From the NCBI GenBank assembly GCA_035771175.1, contig CM069610.1, positions 23,588,501-23,652,500 of the forward strand: DNA of 64,000 nucleotides, in the 5' to 3' direction. Every line of letters begins with the position of its first letter. The first letter of the stretch is position 1. Below the pieces are notes generated by a model. That model ran no database searches. It was not told the origin of the DNA and saw only the letters and a program-made list of their open reading frames with translations. The DNA comes from Paratinospora sagittata. Taxonomy: Eukaryota > Streptophyta > Magnoliopsida > Ranunculales > Menispermaceae. Shown piece by piece: positions 1-10,000 of this stretch. Both the position numbers and the translations under genes were made by a program.

Positions 1-1182
1 ACAGATAGCAGGCTATAGCAGATCGATATACACAAACCCGAGAGCTCGAGTTTTACGGACTTTCCGATAGCGTGTTATCGAGGCCTATATTGCGCTATTG
101 CCCATTTTACTAAAAATGGAAAGGTCACGGCAACAGCTTTATAGCGAAGTATCAAAGGGGATAGCGCGGTATAGACAATTTTTCAGAATAACAAATGTTT
201 TGTTATAGAACCCTATCAGCGTGCCGTCAACACTGATAGTGCGCTAGTGCCTTCAGGAAAATCTTGGCAAATTGCTGGATATCCTTAGTTTTGTAAAATT
301 AATATTTTGACACTCAAGAACCATTCCATTAACTCAAAACATATTGTATAAGATTAAAAACTTTTAAATAATTCAAAACTCATTGAAATTATGATTAAAA
401 CCTTTCGGAAAACATTTTTTCAAAATGAAATACTATATCGAAGTGATTTTGAAGACTTTGCAGATTTCAGAGTTTTAGTGCTGAGATTGATCGAGAGGTT
501 ACCCTACACACCAAAGATCAAACTAATGCCTTACTTAGGCATGAGATATGACTTCGTTCTTTTAGCTTGATCTTTGTAGACTTCGAAAGCTATTGTTTGA
601 TGTGTTTTTGATGCAAGACAATTGATGTGTTCTTTTTTGTTGTGTTATCTTACCGAGACCACTTCATATATACTTACAGCTTAAAACAATGGATAGCCTC
701 TGCAAATCTAAGCACAAAAGGGATAAAATGAAGGACTTGCTGATCAACGACGTTATCATCAAGACAGATTGCAATTTTGATTCTATTCGAAGCTTGTTTT
801 GACAAATGCAAGAATCAATACTTTCTTCTCTTGAAAAACTCTTTGGAAAGCTCAATCTAACTTGCAAAAATCGTGTGTGTTGTATTTTTGAAAATCAGAG
901 AATGAGTGTTTTATAAAATTAGAAGTTGCGGGTTAAAGGGCAAGAGAGTACAAAATGATTTGAATTCAAAACATTGTTTAATCTAAAGTTGTTTTGGGCG
1001 TGCGAGACAATGGGAATCATCTAGGTGTTAGTAGAGAATATTTCAATTAAGACAACCTGGAGAAATTGTATAAGGAATAGAAAAATCGAGCAACCAGAAG
1101 TGCCCACATTTTTCTCGTTAGAAATATCAGATTTTTTTCACAGACGTGGATAGCGTGCTATTGGGTATCATGTTCTCAATTG
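1..1182. repeat. Reference monomer (unit 1), 1182 bp
   Basis: Layout used for all later units. Positions 1-260 form a GC- and CpG-richer head with short dyads (5-16, 39-48, 65-80, 87-98, 161-172, 205-216, 236-247). Positions 290-430 are very AT-rich and contain two related direct repeats (330-366 and 369-405). Positions 430-860 have fewer stops than expected but no convincing gene. Positions 860-1140 are AT-rich, include a third related motif at 963-989, and end in a run of seven T. Positions 1150-1161 hold a perfect dyad, ATAGC-GT-GCTAT, just before the next unit. This copy has the full 1182-bp length where the 5847-bp pentamer pattern would predict a 1111-bp unit, so it lies outside that pattern or belongs to a variant block cut by the window edge. 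Confidence 0.9.
330..405. repeat. Imperfect internal direct repeat within the monomer
   Basis: Two adjacent segments begin 39 bp apart, at 330 (TAACTCAAAACATATTG) and 369 (TAATTCAAAACTCATTG). Both continue into a GATTAAAA-type stretch before CTTT. A third, shorter relative starts at 963 (AATTCAAAACATTG followed by TTTAATCTAAA). The similarity is imperfect and AT-rich, so chance is possible, but the ordered agreement over about 35 bp suggests an old internal duplication. All three are present in every full-length unit. Confidence 0.5.
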
Positions 1183-1429
1183 ACAGATAGCAGGCTATAG
1201 CAGATCGATATACACAAACCCGAGAGCTCGAGTTTTACGGACTTTCCGATAGCGTGTTATCGAGGCCTATATTGCGCTATTGCCCATTTTACTAAAAATG
1301 GAAAGGTCACGGCAACAGCTTTATAGCGAAGTATCAAAGGGGATAGCGCGGTATAGACAATTTTTCAGAATAACAAATGTTTTGTTATAGAACCCTATCA
1401 GCGTGCCGTCAACACTGATAGTGCGCTAG
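1150..1429. other. Dyad cluster, eight ATAGCGYGCTAT-like sites (representative)
   Basis: Eight 12-bp sites resembling the palindrome ATAGCGYGCTAT span the junction between units 1 and 2. They lie at 1150-1161 (ATAGCGTGCTAT), 1187-1198 (ATAGCAGGCTAT), 1249-1260 (ATAGCGTGTTAT), 1269-1280 (ATATTGCGCTAT, or ATATCGCGCTAT in most later units), 1323-1334 (weak), 1343-1354 (ATAGCGCGGTAT), 1387-1398 (ATAGAACCCTAT, ATAGAACGCTAT in many units) and 1418-1429 (ATAGTGCGCTAG). Two pairs are spaced exactly 20 bp start to start. The cluster recurs in every unit, so the window holds over 400 such sites. Two-fold symmetric sites fit a dimeric DNA-binding protein. That role is inferred and no factor is identified. 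CENP-B boxes in mammalian satellites are a conceptual analogue only, as the sequence does not match. Confidence 0.6.
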
Positions 1430-4400
1430 TGCCTTCAGGAAAATCTTGGCAAATTGCTGGATATCCTTAGTTTTGTAAAATTAATATTTTGACACTCAAG
1501 AACCATTCCATTAACTCAAAACATATTGTATAAGATTAAAAACTTTTAAATAATTCAAAACTCATTGAAATTATGATTAAAACCTTTCGGAAAACATTTT
1601 TTCAAAATGAAATACTATATCGAAGTGATTTTGAAGACTTTGCAGATTTCAGAGTTTTAGTGCTGAGATTGATCGAGAGGTTACCCTACACACCAAAGAT
1701 CAAACTAATGCCTTACTTAGGCATGAGATATGACTTCGTTCTTTTAGCTTGATCTTTGTAGACTTCGAAAGCTATTGTTTGATGTGTTTTTGATGCAAGA
1801 CAATTGATGTGTTCTTTTTTGTTGTGTTATCATACCGAGACCACTTCATATATACTTACAACTTAAAACAATGGATAGCCTCTGCAAATCTAAGCACAAA
1901 AGGGATAAAATGAAGGACTTGCTGATCAACGACGTTATCATCAAGACAGATTGCAATTTTGATTCTATTCGAAGCTTGTTTTGACAAATGCAAGAATCAA
2001 TACTTTCTTCTCTTGAAAAACTCTTTGGAAAGCTCAATCTAACTTGCAAAAATCGTGTGTGTTGTATTTTTGAAAATCAGAGAATGAGTGTTTTATAAAA
2101 TTAGAAGTTGCGGGTTAAAGGGCAAGAGAGAACAAAATGATTTGAATTCAAAACATTGTTTAATCTAAAGTTGTTTTGGGCGTGCGAGACAATGGGAATC
2201 ATCTAGGTGTTAGTAGAGAATATTTCAATTAAGACAACCTGGAGAAATTGTATAAGGAATAGAAAAATCGAGCAACCAGAAGTGCCCACATTTTTCTCGT
2301 TAGAAATATCAGATTTTTTTCACAGACGTGGATAGCGTGCTATTGGGTATCATGTTCTCAATTGACAGATAGCAGGCTATAGCAGATCGATATACACAAA
2401 CCCGAGAGCTCGAGTTTTACGGACTTTCCGATAGCGTGTTATCGAGGCCTATATTGCGCTATTGCCCATTTTACTAAAAATGGAAAGGTCACGGCAACAG
2501 CTTTATAGCGAAGTATCAAAGGGGATAGCGCGGTATAGACAATTTTTCAGAATAACAAATGTTTTGTTATAGAACCCTATCAGCGTGCCGTCAACACTGA
2601 TAGTGCGCTAGTGCCTTCAGGAAAATCTTGGCAAATTGCTGGATATCCTTAGTTTTGTAAAATTAATATTTTGACACTCAAGAACCATTCCATTAACTCA
2701 AAACATATTGTATAAGATTAAAAACTTTTAAATAATTCAAAACTCATTGAAATTATGATTAAAACCTTTCGGAAAACATTTTTTCAAAATGAAATACTAT
2801 ATCGAAGTGATTTTGAAGACTTTGCAGATTTCAGAGTTTTAGTGCTGAGATTGATCGAGAGGTTACCCTACACACCAAAGATCAAACTAATGCCTTACTT
2901 AGGCATGAGATATGACTTCGTTCTTTTAGCTTGATCTTTGTAGACTTCGAAAGCTATTGTTTGATGTGTTTTTGATGCAAGACAATTGATGTGTTCTTTT
3001 TTGTTGTGTTATCTTACCGAGACCACTTCATATATACTTACAGCTTAAAACAATGGATAGCCTCTGCAAATCTAAGCACAAAAGGGATAAAATGAAGGAC
3101 TTGCTGATCAACGACGTTATCATCAAGACAGATTGCAATTTTGATTCTATTCGAAGCTTGTTTTGACAAATGCAAGAATCAATACTTTCTCCTCTTGAAA
3201 AACTCTTTGGAAAGCTCAATTTAACTTGCAAAAATCGTGTGTGTTGTATTTTTAAAAATCAGAGAATGAGTGTTTTATAAAATTAGAAGTTGCGGGTTAA
3301 AGGGCAAGAGAGAACAAAATGATTTGAATTCAAAACATTGTTTAATCTAAAGTTGTTTTGGGCGTGCGAGACAATGGGAATCATCTAGGTGTTAGTAGAG
3401 AATATTTCAATTAAGACAACCTGGAGAAATTGTATAAGGAATAGAAAAATCGAGCAACCAGAAGTGCCCACATTTTTCTCGTTAGAAATATCAGATTTTT
3501 TTCACAGACGTGGATAGCGTGCTATTGGGTATCATGTTCTCAATTGACAGATAGCAGGCTATAGCAGATCGATATACACAAACCCGAGAGCTCGAGTTTT
3601 ACGGACTTTCCGATAGCGTGTTATCGAGGCCTATATTGCGCTATTGCCCATTTTACTAAAAATGGAAAGGTCACGGCAACAGCTTTATAGCGAAGTATCA
3701 AAGGGGATAGCGCGGTATAGACAATTTTTCAGAATAACAAATGTTTTGTTATAGAACCCTATCAGCGTGCCGTCAACACTGATAGTGCGCTAGTGCCTTC
3801 AGGAAAATCTTGGCAAATTGCTGGATATCCTTAGTTTTGTAAAATTAATATTTTGACACTCAAGAACCATTCCATTAACTCAAAACATATTGTATAAGAT
3901 TAAAAACTTTTAAATAATTCAAAACTCATTGAAATTATGATTAAAACCTTTCGGAAAACATTTTTTCAAAATGAAATACTATATCGAAGTGATTTTGAAG
4001 ACTTTGCAGATTTCAGAGTTTTAGTGCTGAGATTGATCGAGAGGTTACCCTACACACCAAAGATCAAACTAATGCCTAACTTAGGCATGAGATATGACTT
4101 CGTTCTTTTAGCTTGATCTTTGTAGACTTCGAAAGCTATTGTTTGATGTGTTTTTGATGCAAGACAATTGATGTGTTCTTTTTTGTTGTGTTATCTTACC
4201 GAGACCACTTCATATATACTTACAGCTTAAAACAATGGATAGCCTCTGCAAATCTAAGCACAAAAGGGATAAAATGAAGGACTTGCTGATCAACGACGTT
4301 ATCATCAAGACAGATTGCAATTTTGATTCTATTCGAAGCTTGTTTTGACAAATGCAAGAATCAATACTTTCTTCTCTTGAAAAACTCTTTGAAAAGCTCA

Positions 4401-7029
4401 ATCTAACTTGCAAAAATCGTGTGTGTTGTATTTTTGAAAATCAGAGAATGAGTGTTTTATAAAATTAGAAGTTGCGGGTTAAAGGGCAAGAGAGTACAAA
4501 ATGATTTGAATTCAAAACATTGTTTAATCTAAAGTTGTTTTGGGCGTGCGAGACAATGGGAATCATCTAGGTGTTAGTAGAGAATATTTCAATTAAGACA
4601 ACCTGGAGAAATTGTATAAGGAATAGAAAAATCGAGCAACCAGAAGTGCCCACATTTTTCTCGTTAGAAATATCAGATTTTTTTCACAGACGTGGATAGC
4701 GTGCTATTGGGTTGTGTATCATGTTCTCAATTGACAGATAGCAGGCTATAGCAGATCGATATACACAAACCCGAGAGCTCGAGTTTTACGGACTTTCCGA
4801 TAGCGTGTTATCGAGGCCTATATCGCGCTATTGCCCATTTTACTAAAAATGGAAAGGTCACGGCAACAGCTTTATAGCGAAGTATCAAAGGGGATAGCGC
4901 GGTATAGACAATTTTTCAGAATAACAAATGTTTTGTTATAGAACGCTATCAGCGTGCCGTCAACACTGATAGTGCGCTAGTGCCTTCAGGAAAATCTTGG
5001 CAAATTGCTGGATATCCTTAGTTTTGTAAAATTAATATTTTGACACTCAAGAACCATTCCATTAACTCAAAACATATTGTATAAGATTAAAAACTTTTAA
5101 ATAATTCAAAACTCATTGAAATTATGATTAAAACCTTTCGGAAAACATTTTTTCAAAATGAAATACTATATCGAAGTGATTTTGAAGACTTTGCAGATTT
5201 CAGAGTTTTAGTGCTGAGATTGATCGAGAGGTTACCCTACACACCAAAGATCAAACTAATGCCTTACTTAGGCATGAGATATGACTTCGTTCTTTTAGCT
5301 TGGTCTTTGTAGACTTCGAAAGCTATTGTTTGATGTGTTTTTGATGCAAGACAATTGATGTGTTCTTTTTTGTTGTGTTATCTTACCGAGACCACTTCAT
5401 ATATACTTACAGCTTAAAACAATGGATAGCCTCTGCAAATCTAAGCACAAAAGTGATAAAATGAAGGACTTGCTGATCAACGACCTTATCATCAAGACAG
5501 ATTGCAATTTTGATTCTATTCGAAGCTTGTTTTGACAAATGCAAGAATCAATACTTTCTTCTCTTGAAAAACTCTTTGGAAAGCTCAATCTAACTTGCAA
5601 AAATCGTGTGTGTTGTATTTTTGAAAATCAGAGAATGAGTGTTTTATAAAATTAGAAGTTGCGGGTTAAAGGGCAAGAGAGTACAAAATGATTTGAATTC
5701 AAAACATTGTTTAATCTAAAGTTGTTTTGGGCGTGCGAGACAATGGGAATCATCTAGGTGTTAGTAGAGAATATTTCAATTAAGACAACCTGGAGAAATT
5801 GTATAAGGAATAGAAAAATCGAGCAACCAGAAGTGCCCACATTTTTCTCGTTAGAAATATCAGATTTTTTTCACAGACGTGGATAGCGTGCAATGGTTGT
5901 GTATCATGTTCTCAATTGACAGATAGCAGGCTATAGCAGATCGATATACACAAACCCGAGAGCTCGAGTTTTACGGACTTTCCGATAGCGTGTTATCGAG
6001 GCCTATATCGCGCTATTGCCCATTTTACTAAAAATGGAAAGGTCACGGCAACAGCTTTATAGCGAAGTATCAAAGGGGATAGCGCGGTATAGACAATTTT
6101 TCAGAATAACAAATGTTTTGTTATAGAACCCTATCAGCGTGCCGTCAACACTGATAGTGCGCTAGTGCCTTCAGGAAAATCTTGGCAAATTGCTGGATAT
6201 CCTTAGTTTTGTAAAATTAATATTTTGACACTCAAGAACCATTCCATTAACTCAAAACATATTGTATAAGATTAAAAACTTTTAAATAATTCAAAACTCA
6301 TTGAAATTATGATTAAAACCTTTCGGAAAACATTTTTTCAAAATGAAATACTATATCGAAGTGATTTTGAAGACTTTGCAGATTTCAGAGTTTTAGTGCT
6401 GAGATTGATCGAGAGGTTACCCTACACACCAAAGATCAAACTATTGCGTTACTTAGGCATGAGATATGTCTTCGTTCTTTTAGCTTGATCTTTGTAGACT
6501 TCGAAAGCTATTGTTTGATGTGTTTTTGATGCAAGACAATTGATGTGTTCTTTTTTGTTGTGTTATCTTACCGAGACCACTTCATATATACTTACAACTT
6601 AAAACAATGGATAGCCTCTGCAAATCTAAGCACAAAAGGGATAAAATGAAGGACTTGCTGATCAACGACGTTATCATCAAGACAGATTGCAATTTTGATT
6701 CTATTCGAAGCTTGTTTTGACAAATGCAAGAATCAATACTTTCTCCTCTTGAAAAACTCTTTGGAAAGCTCAATCTAACTTGCAAAAATCGTGTGTGTTG
6801 TATTTTTAAAAATCAGAGAATGAGTGTTTTATAAAATTAGAAGTTGCGGGTTAAAGGGCAAGAGAGTACAAAATGATTTGTATTTCAATTAAGACAACCT
6901 GGAGAAATTGTATAAGGAATAGAAAAATCGAGCAACCAGAAGTGCCCACATTTTTCTCGTTAGAAATATCAGATTTTTTTCACAGACGTGGATAGCGTGC
7001 TATTGGGTTGTGTATCATGTTCTCAATTG
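1183..7029. repeat. Pentameric higher-order repeat, block 1 (5847 bp)
   Basis: Five units start at 1183, 2365, 3547, 4734 and 5919, with lengths 1182, 1182, 1187, 1185 and 1111. Markers by position: unit 2 has TTATCATACC instead of TTATCTTACC (about 1827-1836). Unit 3 has CTCAATTTAAC. Unit 4 has CTTTGAAAAG. Unit 5 has GCTTGGTCTT, AAAGTGATAA, GACCTTATC and the shortened junction GTGCAATGGTTGTG. Unit 6 carries the 76-bp deletion. The first unit differs from its counterparts in blocks 2 and 4 in its head (TATATTGCGC, GTATCAAAG). Unit 4 has a private T-to-A change at 4078. Confidence 0.93.
5919..7029. repeat. 1111-bp unit with 76-bp internal deletion (copy 1)
   Basis: Relative to full-length units, 76 bp are missing between AAATGATTTG (ending 6880) and TATTTCAATT (starting 6881). 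The lost segment corresponds to 963-1038 of unit 1 and starts at the third copy of the internal TCAAAAC repeat. No microhomology is visible at the junction. The dyad cluster is untouched. Confidence 0.93.
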
Positions 7030-10000
7030 ACAGATAGCAGGCTATAGCAGATCGATATACACAAACCCGAGAGCTCGAGTTTTACGGACTTTCCGATAGC
7101 GTGTTATCGAGGCCTATATCGCGCTATTGCCCATTTTACTAAAAATGGAAAGGTCACGGCAACAGCTTTATAGCGAAGTACCAAAGGGGATAGCGCGGTA
7201 TAGACAATTTTTCAGAATAACAAATGTTTTGTTATAGAACCCTATCAGCGTGCCGTCAACACTGATAGTGCGCTAGTGCCTTCAGGAAAATCTTGGCAAA
7301 TTGCTGGATATCCTTAGTTTTGTAAAATTAATATTTTGACACTCAAGAACCATTCCATTAACTCAAAACATATTGTATAAGATTAAAAACTTTTAAATAA
7401 TTCAAAACTCATTGAAATTATGATTAAAACCTTTCGGAAAACATTTTTTCAAAATGAAATACTATATCGAAGTGATTTTGAAGACTTTGCAGATTTCAGA
7501 GTTTTAGTGCTGAGATTGATCGAGAGGTTACCCTACACACCAAAGATCAAACTAATGCCTTACTTAGGCATGAGATATGACTTCGTTCTTTTAGCTTGAT
7601 CTTTGTAGACTTCGAAAGCTATTGTTTGATGTGTTTTTGATGCAAGACAATTGATGTGTTCTTTTTTGTTGTGTTATCATACCGAGACCACTTCATATAT
7701 ACTTACAACTTAAAACAATGGATAGCCTCTGCAAATCTAAGCACAAAAGGGATAAAATGAAGGACTTGCTGATCAACGACGTTATCATCAAGACAGATTG
7801 CAATTTTGATTCTATTCGAAGCTTGTTTTGACAAATGCAAGAATCAATACTTTCTTCTCTTGAAAAACTCTTTGGAAAGCTCAATCTAACTTGCAAAAAT
7901 CGTGTGTGTTGTATTTTTGAAAATCAGAGAATGAGTGTTTTATAAAATTAGAAGTTGCGGGTTAAAGGGCAAGAGAGAACAAAATGATTTGAATTCAAAA
8001 CATTGTTTAATCTAAAGTTGTTTTGGGCGTGCGAGACAATGGGAATCATCTAGGTGTTAGTAGAGAATATTTCAATTAAGACAACCTGGAGAAATTGTAT
8101 AAGGAATAGAAAAATCGAGCAACCAGAAGTGCCCACATTTTTCTCGTTAGAAATATCAGATTTTTTTCACAGACGTGGATAGCGTGCTATTGGGTATCAT
8201 GTTCTCAATTGACAGATAGCAGGCTATAGCAGATCGATATACACAAACCCGAGAGCTCGAGTTTTACGGACTTTCCGATAGCGTGTTATCGAGGCCTATA
8301 TTGCGCTATTGCCCATTTTACTAAAAATGGAAAGGTCACGGCAACAGCTTTATAGCGAAGTATCAAAGGGGATAGCGCGGTATAGACAATTTTTCAGAAT
8401 AACAAATGTTTTGTTATAGAACCCTATCAGCGTGCCGTCAACACTGATAGTGCGCTAGTGCCTTCAGGAAAATCTTGGCAAATTGCTGGATATCCTTAGT
8501 TTTGTAAAATTAATATTTTGACACTCAAGAACCATTCCATTAACTCAAAACATATTGTATAAGATTAAAAACTTTTAAATAATTCAAAACTCATTGAAAT
8601 TATGATTAAAACCTTTCGGAAAACATTTTTTCAAAATGAAATACTATATCGAAGTGATTTTGAAGACTTTGCAGATTTCAGAGTTTTAGTGCTGAGATTG
8701 ATCGAGAGGTTACCCTACACACCAAAGATCAAACTAATGCCTTACTTAGGCATGAGATATGACTTCGTTCTTTTAGCTTGATCTTTGTAGACTTCGAAAG
8801 CTATTGTTTGATGTGTTTTTGATGCAAGACAATTGATGTGTTCTTTTTTGTTGTGTTATCTTACCGAGACCACTTCATATATACTTACAGCTTAAAACAA
8901 TGGATAGCCTCTGCAAATCTAAGCACAAAAGGGATAAAATGAAGGACTTGCTGATCAACGACGTTATCATCAAGACAGATTGCAATTTTGATTCTATTCG
9001 AAGCTTGTTTTGACAAATGCAAGAATCAATACTTTCTCCTCTTGAAAAACTCTTTGGAAAGCTCAATTTAACTTGCAAAAATCGTGTGTGTTGTATTTTT
9101 AAAAATCAGAGAATGAGTGTTTTATAAAATTAGAAGTTGCGGGTTAAAGGGCAAGAGAGAACAAAATGATTTGAATTCAAAACATTGTTTAATCTAAAGT
9201 TGTTTTGGGCGTGCGAGACAATGGGAATCATCTAGGTGTTAGTAGAGAATATTTCAATTAAGACAACCTGGAGAAATTGTATAAGGAATAGAAAAATCGA
9301 GCAACCAGAAGTGCCCACATTTTTCTCGTTAGAAATATCAGATTTTTTTCACAGACGTGGATAGCGTGCTATTGGGTATCATGTTCTCAATTGACAGATA
9401 GCAGGCTATAGCAGATCGATATACACAAACCCGAGAGCTCGAGTTTTACGGACTTTCCGATAGCGTGTTATCGAGGCCTATATTGCGCTATTGCCCATTT
9501 TACTAAAAATGGAAAGGTCACGGCAACAGCTTTATAGCGAAGTATCAAAGGGGATAGCGCGGTATAGACAATTTTTCAGAATAACAAATGTTTTGTTATA
9601 GAACCCTATCAGCGTGCCGTCAACACTGATAGTGCGCTAGTGCCTTCAGGAAAATCTTGGCAAATTGCTGGATATCCTTAGTTTTGTAAAATTAATATTT
9701 TGACACTCAAGAACCATTCCATTAACTCAAAACATATTGTATAAGATTAAAAACTTTTAAATAATTCAAAACTCATTGAAATTATGATTAAAACCTTTCG
9801 GAAAACATTTTTTCAAAATGAAATACTATATCGAAGTGATTTTGAAGACTTTGCAGATTTCAGAGTTTTAGTGCTGAGATTGATCGAGAGGTTACCCTAC
9901 ACACCAAAGATCAAACTAATGCCTTACTTAGGCATGAGATATGACTTCGTTCTTTTAGCTTGATCTTTGTAGACTTCGAAAGCTATTGTTTGATGTGTTT

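Noticed and set aside
664..867. A 67-codon minus-strand open frame, MQVRLSFPKS..., present in nearly every unit
   Set aside because: It recurs because the satellite recurs. Variants among units are largely replacements (R/K, P/S, E/G/S, T/R, S/R), two units (30503 and 32877) carry a premature stop, and no signal, family motif or upstream control is visible.
744..900. Two short + strand frames separated by TGA at about 799-801 that could be read as one small protein
   Set aside because: Unremarkable lengths, no start-site context I can support, and replacement variants between units. Readthrough would be speculation.
1130..1140. T-run (GATTTTTTTCACAG) as a transcription terminator
   Set aside because: No stable hairpin precedes it and no transcribed gene lies upstream. 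T-runs are common in this AT-rich unit.
1..1187. Tandemly amplified transposon (MITE, Helitron or TIR element)
   Set aside because: No terminal inverted repeats pair across the unit, no target-site duplications can be defined in a head-to-tail array, and no transposase or Rep-like coding sequence is seen. A decayed origin cannot be excluded.
1..1187. rDNA, 5S, tRNA or snRNA gene repeat, or histone repeat
   Set aside because: I see no conserved rRNA segment, tRNA cloverleaf, internal A/B box pair or histone reading frame in either strand of the unit.
5124..5312. A 62-codon plus-strand frame, MIKTFRKTFF..., in the units at 4734, 10581, 14064 and 19911
   Set aside because: Most units end it three codons earlier at TGA; TGG in these four simply extends it. 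The differences I compared between unit types in this frame (ATG/TTG, CCT/CGT, GAC/GTC and others) all replace amino acids, which argues against selection on a protein.
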